Origin: Gibbula magus
Taxonomy: Eukaryota; Mollusca; Gastropoda; Trochida; Trochidae
NCBI GenBank assembly: GCA_936450465.1
Contig: OW388289.1
Span: forward strand, 72,972,420-73,036,419
DNA length: 64,000 nucleotides
Direction: 5' to 3'
Both the position numbers and the translations under genes were made by a program. The number at the start of each line of letters is the position of its first letter. Within the stretch, counting starts at the first letter, position 1. Shown here piece after piece: positions 12,183 to 25,149 of this stretch. The notes under the pieces are model-generated. The model was given only the letters and a program-made list of their open reading frames with translations. It had not been told where the DNA came from and ran no database searches.

Positions 12183-15100
12183 AAAAGTGAAACAAAACCC
12201 CAACATTATTTTGATGAACGAGTGGCTATATGGATCAATAGATATGTGCATTCAGCTTTCTACTGATATTACATTGCAGAAACGATCAATATGTCTTGAA
12301 ATCGGGATCTTTCTAAATCAGATTAAAATCATTTACATAATAACTGCGTTATTTGTCAGATTTCAGTATGTTTCAGTGAGCATCGAGAAATATTGATGTT
12401 GGTAGTTCAAGAAAATAGAGTGTCGAGGTACAGGTAAAACATGGTAAGTGACAACTAGCATACTTGGCATCGGATATCGTCTACACCGTGGGAAGATGCA
12501 ATGAAGGGTACTTGGTGTTCTTTCAATGGTTTATGTTTCATTTGAAAAAAATGTCAATCGTTTGGTGTTCTCTCTAACGACCACCTCTGCTTAAGTGTCT
12601 CATGAACGAGCTTTAGTAGGGATGGGTAATGGGAACGAGACTAGAGTGTTAATAAACTGACAAGGAGGTTGAATGATACATGGTTCATAAAAACTTAGTG
12701 GACAGGTGAATGAAGAGTTTCCTTGTTTACTTTTCTCAGCATTAAATTAGACTTTTTAATTTAGTCAGCAGTTTTATGAGAAAACGTTTATCTTATTTCT
12801 TTCAAAACTAGTATTATTAAATAGCATTTGTAGATTTGAAAACATATTTTTTAAACCAAAACATGATATTCAATGATGTGAAGTCGTGGATCATGTGTCA
12901 TTTGATTAATATTAATAGTTAGTATATGCTTGAATTTTAAATTTCATATAAGGATTCTTGTTAAGTTCAATTTCCGAACAATAAGAGTCCCAATAAGATC
13001 AGTGTGAATATTGTCAGTTTCATGGTTCATGGGGAAATGGTGTCTCAGTTTTTAAAAGATTTTCAAAATAATGTTAAGTCCTCCGTGACAAGATTGTTGA
13101 CTGTTCAGTAGTCTGCATACACTCGTTGGTGTAGGATGTTTCTTAGCACTCTTTTTACATAGGCAAGTGTATATCAGAAAGTACAGTGGATAAAAGTTGG
13201 ATAAGAACACATGCTATATACAAACACCGACAATGAGAGAACTTGAAGTCATTCAAGAGTCAATATGCGATAAGTCAATACTGTGTTCAACCAGGGGTAT
13301 GAGGAATGAGATATATAGCTTCTCTAAGTTATAACTTTACAAGGTCGAGGGTCTCTTTTACTGTATTTGATATATAAGGCGTGTACTTCATCTATATGGC
13401 AGATCTAAAGAATCAACTCTACATTTGGAAACCGTGTTTCTTTTATGTTTGACTGTGTTGTAAACATTAGAAATGTAATATATAAAGTGATATTGTTCAA
13501 AATGGAAAGTTTGAAATGACGAATTTCACTAATCCAATTCAAAGTTCTAATATTTTAAGTTCCTCGTAGCTATAAAACAACATAAATTAGATGTTCATGG
13601 CGTTGAAAATCGGTTTGACCAACATCGTACATGAGTGATGAAGGTAAATATTGACTATCTGATTTGTTCGAATTCAGTGACTTAATCGATTCATCCAGGA
13701 ATAATGTTTGATATGAGATAATAATTCAGATCAATATGGAAGAACATTATAAAGGCGGATCTTCACACTTCCCAGTTAGTGAGCACTTGGCTGGACATAG
13801 CTTGGTATAGATTAGTATCGCTTCAGCTGTGTTGATATAAGGCTTGAGTGTAGGCTGTTTATAATCCTATACATGAATATCATGTAAACTAATCAATCAT
13901 TGTTTACTTATGTTACCTCGGGTACCTTTCAAAATGAATACCCATAACTTTTTTCTTTTTTTTTCTTTTTTTCTCTCTGTTTTAAATGGTTTATTAAGCG
14001 TTAGCCATAGACTGCTATTGTTCTAAAATCTAGGCAGTATATACCCATAACTTATACTTGTGTTTATCTTAATAATGTGTCCAACATATAAACATATAAA
14101 TACCAACGTATACACCATACGACGAGGATACAGGTTTGTAAAGTCATCTGAAATATTGTCAATCCTTTTTAAAACGAATATCTATAACTTGTGTCTTTCC
14201 ATTCTCTTACCACAGAGGTTACTCCACACAGTTATTCCATTCGAAGACCTGAGTGGAGTGACCTCTGTGGGACTCAGACTTTTATTGTGTGTCAAAGACC
14301 GTAAACACAATGTATAACAACGTATATACACCATACAGTGATTGACTGTGTCATAAAGCAATCTGAAACACCGTCAATTAGCTATAAAAATATATATTGT
14401 CTTCTAAATGTAAACATACTCATACACAATATACAATATATTTTTCGTGATCTTAAACTGCGAGAGTCATTCAACAATAAGTGATGTGATATTTATTGTT
14501 TTATATAATGTTGTATCATATGTATGTTCTATGGGCCTGTGGCCTGAAACTTGACATAACTTCTTCTTCATTCTCATTTGTCGAAAATATTAACACTACT
14601 ATGATATATTACATATATATAACAGCAATATAGCACTGACATCACAAAACCCTGTTTCGGATGGTTCGTTTGAATAGAGTACATACTTTTCAATAAAATC
14701 AACTAGATCTGAAAATTCTAATTTACGTCCTATTTTCTGAAATATACTTCTCCAGAAGGCGTATTTAAAAAGTGATGGTAAATAGCGTAACATTACCATT
14801 CAGTTAATAATTTAACGACACATATGTCACATTATTTAACATTAGATAACACCATTAACATAATGTCTATTCAGTTATTCAATACGGTCACTACTGTTAT
14901 TACCATGCTGTGATTATCCAATGAATCATTTTGAATCTGTTATAGTGTAGTTACTATTATCAATCTGTAAGTTATCATTCTATAATAACATAATTCAGTA
15001 ATGTAATAAATATTCTTCCCAAGCAAAACGACGATGGTGAGTAAAACACGACCATACTGCACGTAACGTATCTACTGTATTACTGTCAGGTAATAACAAA

Positions 15101-16530
15101 CATTAATACATTAACAAATATGCCTACTCAGCAAAATCCTGGTGGTATATATGACACGACCAAACCACATTCGGCTGTATTTATCTAGCACTGTTCATCA
15201 AGTTGCAGACATGAATCAGTTGAGTATGTATCCGAGACCGACTTTAGGTGGTTGTCTATTGAGACAGAGAACTAGTACGAGCAGGACCTGTCAATACATT
15301 CCATAGAACATATATTATTCATATCTTGAAAAGAGTGCAATATTTTGAGCTAGCGCGCTTCAAAGGAAGAACTGAATCATATGTCGACAGCACGACCTTG
15401 TTCATGATAGTTACAATGGTGTAAATATGTAACCCTTGTGTGAATTTGGTTTTATGTAGACCATATGTTCTTCTTCAATCACGCGTTTCTGATGGTAGAA
15501 TGAATTACACGAAGAATATTGTAGATCTTGTATACTAATATATGGAAATAAAACTTACATTAAAGACTTAAATTAATGACTAATAATGTTAAGAATGAAA
15601 ACACTAGTTATGGATATACAACTCATTTATAGGTGACCCATATGATCTAATGTCGTTGTCAAGCAATCGCCACTCCAACTTCTAAAATGCCCCTTAGTTA
15701 AATATGAATCATAACCCTGATAGGATACGTAAATGAATACGTTTAATCAATACAAATCCCCAATGCTACAAGATAGTATATTATTGATAACAAAGTCAGT
15801 ATTTAATGAAAATCAATCAAAAGAGTGATGATATGTAAAGCTTGTTCTCATTTATCTTACAAACACTTCTAAAGAGTTTCTAAATGTAAATTATTTACAT
15901 TGTAATTTTTTTCAAAACTGACAATAATATCTAGATGCAGACTTATCGACTTTGAAAACGAAAAAAAACCCAAAAGGATTGATTGATGAATACAAATAGC
16001 AAAACCACGAAAGCAATAAAATTTCTCTTAAATACATCCCTTTAATATCACCCAACAGATAACGTAGAGTGCATATTTCCCCTGGGCATCAGAGCAACGG
16101 CTGATATTGTTGACACATGCATCATTGTGTTTCAGACTATAGCTCTGAGCTGTATAGGTTATCTTCAATCTAGCATACATCAGGACTCCCAGACTCATCA
16201 GGATATACATAAAACCTAGCCTATTCTACTCAGTAACAAGGAACGTGTACTTTGTATGTTGAGATGTTTGTGAAACGGTTACTAAAGAATCTTACGTACG
16301 GGCTCAACATACTTTCTATTGTCAAGACGTCACATTACACGCCTGCTTTGATGGCGAGAGAGAAGATACATGTGTGGTCACGAGTTTCTCTTGTCATACT
16401 GACTGATGTTTTTGTTAGGAGGATGGAACAGGCTGGTTTCATTTTCTCTTGAGGTGTGGCAGTGTATTCCACAAATGGTATACTGTAAATTGTGTAGTGT
16501 AGTCAAGTCGTCCTTCCACTGGAACCACCG
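12183..16530. other. Gene-poor AT-rich stretch with diverged repeats
   Basis: No exon is supported. A diverged duplication is visible between about 14,101-14,170 and 14,319-14,390: both contain ACGTATACACCATAC-like sequence, then a CATCTGAAA-like and a GTCAAT segment, about 217 bp apart. A T-rich tract lies at 13,948-13,975. Confidence 0.45.
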
Positions 16531-16581
16531 GTAGGGGGTGGGGGTGAGGGTGTTGGGGATGAGGGTGTTGGGAAGGGGTGT
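16531..16581 (+). repeat. G-rich tract with G-quadruplex potential
   Basis: In about 50 bases there are at least seven runs of three to five G (GGGGG, GGGGG, GGG, GGGG, GGG, GGG, GGGG) with loops of one to four bases. A C-rich CCCCC, CCCCC stretch follows at 16,587-16,600. This meets the usual G4 pattern on the plus strand. In a genome segment this AT-rich it stands out. No gene is adjacent, so a role is unknown. Confidence 0.7.
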
Positions 16582-16600
16582 ACGCTGCCCCCAGTCCCCC

Positions 16601-18175
16601 AGAAATCAGAAGAATATGATACCCATAATCACACGAAATCTACTTCGACAAGGAGATCATTGTTGGTTTACCGAACACCATGATTTCTTTTTACCAAACT
16701 AGATGCCTGTTAAACAGTTCTACACATGAATCATCTACGTTATTTCGCGTATTATTGTATACTTTTTCTGATTTGTAAAGCATTAACTATTCATTTATCG
16801 AAGAGTAAAACATAAATACACTTGAATAGATGCTGTAAGCAATTGCAACCTGTTAGATAACTGTCTGTTTCGCAATCTAAAAGGGGGAAGAGTTTCATGA
16901 TTAACAGGTTTGTGGACAATTTCTATGTCTATATTTTACTTGAGAGAGTTACCGATAAACCACATGTATACATGATGGTACAAGACGAAGGAGGAACACC
17001 GTGACCCTCTGTGATATCGATCATGTTCAAGCTGTGCACGCCACATTCTTGAGTCGTATTTCTTTGTCTGGGTCACCATTCAAGGCAAGAAATAAACGCT
17101 CTCTTGATATTGATTCAAAAGCCAGTGAAATATGAAGCATAATTTAATTGAATTTCAAATTTATATACCTCATATCCCATAAACATTATTAAATATGTCA
17201 TAACTAGACGATAACGTTTGATATGTGTACAACTTTACCATTAATACACAGTGTTTCATGGTTATGTTTTCCCAATTAGAAGCAACAAGATGTATGAAAT
17301 AAATTGCAAATTCATACCAAAAATCCATATCTTTGTTGACGTCAGTAAATAATAGTTTAAAAAAAGAATCGTTTATAATAGCATGTTATTGTAACTTACT
17401 TTTATGCATCTAAATACACATTTATAGCAATTTAGACTATTATACGAACAATTTTTCTTTTTATTGTCTAGGAACATAAATCTAATACCATACATTCTTT
17501 AACCAACACTTCTGAAAGAACATGTAGGAGCACAATTAAGTCCCCTTGTGTGCGCTTAGAGTGTTGTCAAGCTCAGTAAAAGCTCCTTAATTCCATTGAC
17601 AAATAGAACACGGAGTGAGGTTTTCACGATGTACTCATAGGTAACGATATATCTACTGCTCTGTTTGATGGGTGAGGTCGAACTGACCCACGGTAAACAA
17701 TGAGATGACGACACGATGTCTGTCCGTGACTGGATTACTAACTGACCAGTCCGTGCTTGACCCTTTCCGTCTCCTGACCTGACATTAACGCTGCTATAGA
17801 TATATCATACCTACATGTCCCCAGGCCAGGTTCTAGTCTATGGCTGGTCTGATTGGACCAATGCATTTGCTATATAATCACAACATCTAATCAATAATCA
17901 GCAAATCTAGGTAATTTTGATGATCATAAATCTGATTGGGTAGATCATCGTGATTATCCCATCATAACATAGCTTTTCTTAAATAACTTTCCTACATGTG
18001 TTAGTTGTAATATTTGAATGAAACCGGTTGTAATAGTATATATACATATAAAGATCAGCTATTTTAGAAGACGATGCTTTAGCTCATATCAACATATACG
18101 AATTCACATGTTCTGTCATGTTATCCTGAAAGACCAGACGATAGCTTCCACAAGCAGACGATAGTTGTGACTTAC
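16601..18175. other. Gene-poor stretch
   Basis: Nothing supported. It is AT-rich with no coding-like open frames. Confidence 0.5.
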
Positions 18176-18295
18176 CGTTAGTGACAGATACAGCTCGAAC
18201 GTCCTCAACACGACCTGTTAGATTTCACCCAACTAGGATTATCGGCGTGTTTGTGTTTTCGGCTTGAACCGGGGAATATCTGCGCATGTGCAGCG
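18176..18295 (-). promoter_or_regulatory. Candidate promoter and 5' UTR exon of a minus-strand gene
   Basis: On the minus strand a strong donor (ACTAACG|GTAAGTC, exon end at 18,176) is preceded by a CpG-containing segment. Just upstream, at 18,281-18,292, is TGCGCATGTGCA, close to the NRF-1 consensus. No open frame with a plausible ATG reaches the donor, so this would be a non-coding first exon. It could serve the gene whose last exon is at 139-241, which would then span about 18 kb; that link is inference. Confidence 0.35.
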
Positions 18296-21200
18296 AACTG
18301 TCAACTGCCGGGTCGCCTGCTCTGACCCATTTAGTCTATCAACCATATCACCCACACTACAATACTTTCAATACGTGGGTCTTTCATCTCTGTCTGGGTT
18401 GTCTTATGAGTTGAAATGTGATTATTGGGAAGATCTATACATATAGGTGCGGGGGTATGGTCTGACTCAAGCCAATGTGAATATGAATCGGAGCATAATG
18501 GTCTGTCATCACGCTAAGTTGATACTGTGTATGATATACTGCATTATTTGGATCACCGAACTCAACGGACAATACTTTTATGAAAATAGTTGTGATCCAC
18601 TTATTCAATTTGCTATTAAAATAGACTGACATTTGAAACAAATTCCTACCAGATGAGTTACTCAGTAAAGTAGCGAGACACATTGTTACACTGAAAGTTC
18701 ACTGGTAATTACTTCAATTTTCAAACCAACGTGATGCTAATTTATACAAAATAAATAACCCAACTGAAATATCAAAGTTTCCTGACTGTAATACGATATG
18801 ATGCTGATGTCATTGATGAACCAGGTCTGATATCAGTGTAGTATGAGAACATCCAATATCTCAGAGTGCCAATTAGATGAATGGCGACATTGCTTCTCAG
18901 GTCAAATCAATTTCGCTTTATCAGATGAACTTATGATCCGAAGACATAACACATGATTGTGAAACAAGACTGACGTTATCGGCAGATGAAGGATAAATGA
19001 AATGAACCTGCATAGAGTTCAAATGAATGGTTTGGTTAATTGAAAGATGAACACAAATCGAGGCCCTCCCTATGGTTGAACACAGAAATTCACAGTGTTT
19101 CCCTGTTACTTATATGTTACTTACATGTTACTTATATTTTACTTATTATACGATCGTACCGCTTTGAAAGAACAACATTGATTTCTGTTTTAACATGTAC
19201 ATTTACGATATATTTAGTGTATTATTTTTTAATGTCTCAAAAGCAAATGTATGACTGAACGTCAGTTTTCTTTATTCAAAGATGTTTACAATGTACGTAA
19301 CTGACCTGCGATACTCAAATAAAACGTGTCTGTCTGTCTGTGATGATGGCCATATTATTGACAAGTGTGCATCAATATGTTACTTTATAACATAAATTGT
19401 TTCATTTCACAATGACGTCCCTAAACGAGACGCATGACGTCGTATCAAAACATGAAATATACTTATTTTACATCTAGTGCATATGTATATTTTTAGGTAG
19501 ATTCAATATCCGAAAAATGACATAACTGACTGCTTTATGCTCTGTTACAAACCGGTTATATTAATTTAATGAGATGTCTAATAACAAATAATTGCTTATC
19601 AAATATAGTTGATGGATGTATCTGATTGTTCGACTCTTTGTGGTGATGTATTTATATTCTTTTATCTTCAATTTATATATTGTTAACATTATATATGTAA
19701 CATACCCTTTAAATATTTTATTAACAAAAAAATGGTAGATCATCTAGTCTGGTATTGGTCCTTTAAAGTGTGGCTACAACGTATGAATTATTTCTTACAC
19801 ATAAATAACAGCATACATATAGTTATGGATATATTTGTGAAAACATGAACAGTCGAGAATTTCACTTTTATATTTATATGGAATATATGGCCTTGTAAAT
19901 TACTTTATTTTGGATATTAAGTAAACCTATTCAAATTGTTTTTGTTGTATCTTTCATTTAAGAAATGTGTGCTCTAAGGTTTATGACATACTATTTTTAG
20001 TTTAAAGTTGTAAAGATTTTTATAAGAATAGAAAAAGGCAGATATACTTTGATGTATTTAACTTGTTCTCATTGTGTAATTTATTTGTAAAACTTGATAT
20101 AACAACGCGTATATGACAATATACTTTCTTGAATATTGGAATTCAAGGACCCTACATTGATATGTACATTTTCATCAGTGTAATGACTGTTAACTTGTAT
20201 AAGAAATGATTGCTACTGGAGATATACATTCAACTACGAGTGTGAGGAGATCCCTACTGGCGAAATGGCAATGCCAACAGTGTTGGTTATGTAGTTAAGT
20301 TGTAGTTTGCTAGTAAGTAATTACTTGTCAAGCCCCTGCCATTGTAGCCTGTTGTACATAAAGAAACAGGGCAAAGTATACACCCCTGTAGACTTCCTTT
20401 AATTACAGGTTAATGTAGTCATTTATCATGAAAGGATATTTTACCAGCATGCCCTCCTCTTTTGTCACATGATACACGTAACTATATACATTGTATGTAC
20501 GTTTAGCTGATAGCAACGTTCAAAAGTAGGAGTATATATACTTATAGATATATATACTTAGATGTCAATGTTGAGGAGTGATAGCACAATTCTCGTGTGA
20601 ATTTCATATGCTTGTCATCCTACGTAATAATTCTAAAACTTTGATATGTCAAATACGTGTTATTACATTTTAATGAACACTCTCACGGTACTTTACACTT
20701 TTACGGCGTAGTAGGCAAGTAAAGAATAATCACTTTTATATTGTATACTATATAGTAAATGAATGTACAGTAAACATGAATACATATATTCAAAATAAAA
20801 CTTACATAAATGTGGATCAGATTGTAATTTTCATTTTATGATCAACGTTAATATTTCCACCGCTTAAAGTCAGCGACACGTGGGCAAATGATCTTCTAAA
20901 ATTGTTTGTTGAGATGTGCGTTTATTTTTTTTCATATATATATAAATCAAATTGGTCACGTTCATATTGCAATGTGGAAATTAAAAAGGTAACTTATGGG
21001 CGAAATATTAACACATTGAATCACCGATAATTACAAAATTATTGTTAGATGTATAAATGCATTCATCCCGGTCCAGTGAATCATGCTCTTGTGCCTTCTT
21101 AAACAAGTCTAAATTCTATTTGTGTTGATTATGTCAGTTAAATGTGCTATTTACAACGAACGTGAATGTATTCAAGGTGAATTTCAAACATTATTTGACC

Positions 21201-22680
21201 CTTTTTTATCTACTGATGATTTGTATTTTTTAAATGAACTGATACAACGAATTTTAGATACATATGCAATGTATATATTGTACTGAGTTGGTAGATTCAG
21301 AAATAAAGATCGAATGACTGTTTGGCTTGACAGTTCAGACAGTGTTCAACTTAACATTTTCTCCTGCTGTATAGACATGGTATGTGAAAGGGACATAACT
21401 CTGACAAACATCTTCTTATATCTGCCAACAGTTCGACAATGTATCGTCATTCTTTTGGTGTACATATTGCGATGTAACTCAAACAATTAGATATAGATTT
21501 GACAGAAATTCTGCCGATGAAAGTAGTAGTTAGGTGTAAACTATGTTCCAATTGCCTTAATTGTGTATGTTATATTTGTTAAATATAATTCCTAATAGTA
21601 TATCATTAACTGTTTAATTATCTACTGCGTTAAGGAATAAATACCTTTTGTGACTGGACATTGTTTAAGTGGACACTTATGCAAAATGTATGCGCTTTCT
21701 GTACACATTACACAAAAAGGCATACCGTCGTTACCGTTACTTTGCGAGAATTATTGTTTGTAGAAACATTCCATAGTTAAATTTGCAAACAAAGAAGCAT
21801 ATTTTGACTTTAACCAACTTTCCTTTTTAAAACCTTAACAGCTGATGTGTACGAAACAAACGAGATGCCGAGTCTCTGTATACATACTTGTTTTCATACA
21901 GTACAGTTTGGTATTTTTTGTACTGCCTAATATCATTGTCTGTTGTAACAGACAGTCGATTTCAATTATCCGTTCAAATAAGGTTATAACTGTCTTGAAA
22001 ATGATGTTAAAGTTTTAACTGTTAACTGTTTGTAAGCAGTGTTTTTTCGGGTTTAAAAAATATTCTATAATATCAACTGTTAGCAGGTTTCCCCTGTTTT
22101 AAACGTTGACAAAGCATGGTCATAAAAGCCCATTTTCAGCGGGTTATTTCTGTTTAAAGTATTGAGCAACCGTTGATTCTACAGTTTATATAACACAGGT
22201 TTACCGCTAATTTGTGAGTGTGATACAGAGATGGTTCAATAACATCCCTTTGTAGAGATTCTCCGTTCTGTAAATGGTAAACTCTGGTGATTCTGAACAG
22301 TTCATTTTAAGCAGAAATGCTATGTTTTGTCGACAGAAGATACGTCTTTGATAAGATATGTCAATTTCTCCCAAAGACGTGAGCCGGTGCCCGTCTCGAA
22401 GATTGATCGGTCTCTATACATCCTCGTGACTCACACTGCATCTGTTCCCGTCTCAAACCTGTATACAACTGCTGCGTGTAACATCTTGTATTTATATCAC
22501 AAATCTCACCCAACCTGACGCGTAAGGTACACTAACCATTGTCCTTCTTTAATATGTGTCATTTTAGATGTGTTCGCGTTCAATACGTTTATCCATGACA
22601 CACTAGATGCATGTATGATTAATAAAATACGCTTTCACTATTAAGTAGCATGATTGAAAGAGATTCCAATTTTATCGTTT
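18296..22680. other. Gene-poor AT-rich stretch
   Basis: No exon is supported. It contains short simple repeats: a GTTACTTATAT-type repeat at 19,107-19,145 and a (GTCT)n tract at 19,328-19,342 preceded by AATAAAACGT, which resembles the 3' tail of a non-LTR retroelement. Confidence 0.45.
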
Positions 22681-22689
22681 ACTTTCTCT

Positions 22690-22935
22690 CTCTCTATTTT
22701 AATCATGTTCACCATTGAACTCATAAACGTATATCATATTTAAACATCGACGTATTTTCAAATTTAATACTTTTATCATCATTTTCAACATTGAACTCAT
22801 TAACGCCCGTCATGTCTACACATCTACATATTTTCATATTTAATACGTTTATTATCATTTTCAACATTTAACTAATTAATATGTATGTCAAGTTTACAAT
22901 ATACATCTAAGTATTTCACATTTAATACGTTTGAT
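22690..22935 (+). repeat. Three-copy, 76-bp tandem repeat
   Basis: The motif ATTGAACTCATAAACG recurs at 22,714, 22,790 and, degenerate, at 22,866, a constant 76-bp spacing. Each is followed by 'atATTTTCAAATTTAATACg'-like sequence. The copies are diverged (about 75-85% by eye), so the array is old. It is non-coding. Confidence 0.65.
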
Positions 22936-23901
22936 GGAAATTAATCTCTGCATAAAAATATCCTTTTGAGTGTAGTCTCTACTATTTTAATACCTTATGT
23001 CATTCTCATTTTTGTAGAGTCAAAAGGTCGTGTCGACCTCTAAATAGCGACAAGAACACGGAGTGGCTACTTGTTTATAAAGCCGAGTCGGCTGTCGCAT
23101 CATGTGACCTTACCCCTAGGCGTAACTCCTGTGCAGGAAAAATTTCGCTCATTTAAATTGGCAACAGTTTATCTGCCGAAATGTACTTATCCGTGTTTAT
23201 GTTTATTTTCTTCCTAGTTTTGAGATGCGACGTGAAGGTTATCAAATGTGTTACCCGTGTACATTTGGTGTAATGCGTATGTGTAATGGTTGTGTGTGAT
23301 GTTTTATGCATTTTGACGTGAAATAATCTGATATCAAATCTTTACATCGTTGTTTTTTCTCCCTTTTTCTTATAGATATTTGTCTTTCTATTTCTACTAA
23401 GTTTTAAAAAAACACTCATCATTAATCACCAACTTGTTCTAATTGAATAAAGGTACAACGTACAAAGTATAAACAGAGTCAGTATATGCAAATAACAATA
23501 TCCTTTTAAGATATTTTCAGCCCTTCAAATGTTTCCTGAAATTGACAGCCCTCCATTATGTACCATCTTGACGTTCATCATCAGAGTCAAGACAGCAGCT
23601 GTACCGGATGTTGAATGTCACTCAAACCTGTTTGTAAGCAGGTCCGTGTTTGAATGCAGCCAGTCGACGCTTTGCTGTTCAAATAAGATTTGTTTCCGTT
23701 GATAAGGTTTTATTAGAAGTTTTTAAAAACCTTATCAGAATATCTATATATACATCGTCTATAAATGAAATTGGTGAATGTTTTTTTTCAGAGGTCAATA
23801 CTTGATGTCAAATAATTGTTTTCATTTATTCAAAATTGCTTTTCTGGTTGTAACTTGTACAGCGTATTTCATGTATTCAGACGGTTAAATAGTTTACTAG
23901 A
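22936..23901. other. Gene-poor AT-rich stretch
   Basis: No supported gene. A slightly more GC-rich patch at 23,020-23,130 carries no usable open frame. Confidence 0.4.
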
Positions 23902-24086
23902 TACCATATTTCCTCGAATACAACCCGGATTTCGAATACAACCCGGGTCTCGAATATTAATTTTAGGCCTACCATATTCCTTTGAATACAACCCGGTCCT
24001 CTAATAAGGGTACCCAAATAAGCCCGTGGGGTAAGTGGGCGAACAACGAAAGGGAACTCCAGGGTTGTAAATGAGGAAATACGGTA
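23902..24086 (+). mobile_element. TA-flanked MITE, copy A (181 bp)
   Basis: The element 23,904-24,084 begins CCATATTTCCTCGAATAC and ends ATGAGGAAATACGG, so its ends are inverted repeats, and it is flanked by TA on both sides (23,902-03 and 24,085-86). Internal GAATACAACCCGG units repeat at least three times. Related ends occur at 54,909-55,233 and 59,107-59,964. TA target duplication and short inverted repeats suggest a Tc1/mariner-like or other TA-inserting DNA transposon. It has no coding capacity. Confidence 0.7.
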
Positions 24087-25149
24087 TAATAAGTAACGAC
24101 TAATGATGAAACACTCATAGGAATCAAGTTGAATAATTTATTCAACGGTAATGAAGATCAAGAAAATATACAAAATATACAGAAAGGAATGTACATCAGA
24201 TCATAAAGGCATTGAGATCACAGAAGTAGCGACACACATATACAGAACATAAAAGTGACATTTCTTTACGAGGAACAATAAACAACCAGGTGGTACGTGA
24301 GAATGTTTTCCTCCCAGATACGGTTGCCTTGCAAGCCAGAGCATTAGCAACATCAGATCTTTTTTGTTAAGGTTTTCAGATAACACATTCAGAGATTTAT
24401 AAAACTCGATATGTTACAAATAGATATCTTTAGAGTCTTATAATGCCATTTCAAATCAGTATGTTGATTATTATTTAAGAATCGTGAGAAAATAATTTTA
24501 ACTAATTAATACATATTGATATAAACCATTTTATCTTCACTTAATATATTTAAATTACCATATTTGATACAACTAGAATTCAATTTCATAAAATATATTA
24601 CTACATGTACTAACCAGAATCCTTTTTAAATTTCACCCTTACAGTGTATTCAAATTACTAACTGTATTGCGAAGTGATGACATTTGTGTATTGCTTATAT
24701 ACATGGTGTATACAGACTATTTTGGACTCATAATACGACTCTATGACAAAGTCTTTCTGTAATCGTACCGACATCATCCATAATAATAAGTGACTATACA
24801 ACATTTGTAATTGCATATTGTAATTGGTCATTACAAAGACTATATGATCCATAAGTTTGTTGTTACCAATATCGAAATAAGTTCAACATATATTGCTACA
24901 ATGTAAACCACGGAGACAGTGATAGCAATCATCAAGACTCAGTACCTCTGCTATCCAGAAAGTGTGTGTGAGGGTGTGACCAGGTTCCTTGTGAAAGACT
25001 TCTTCAGTTGTAGGCGAAATGAAAGAAGCACTAGTGACCTAATGGGATCGAAAAAAGACACTCTCAACGCGAACCCAGGACTCACTGAATATTAAAACAT
25101 CATTTGCACAACTAACAGCACCGTGAGAGTCAATTTCAAGAATTGTCTA
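24087..25149 (-). other. Probable 3' UTR and downstream region of the TRIM gene
   Basis: This AT-rich stretch follows the stop codon of the minus-strand TRIM gene. AATAAA (TTTATT on the plus strand) is present near 24,135. No other exon is seen. The end of the transcript cannot be fixed. Confidence 0.4.
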
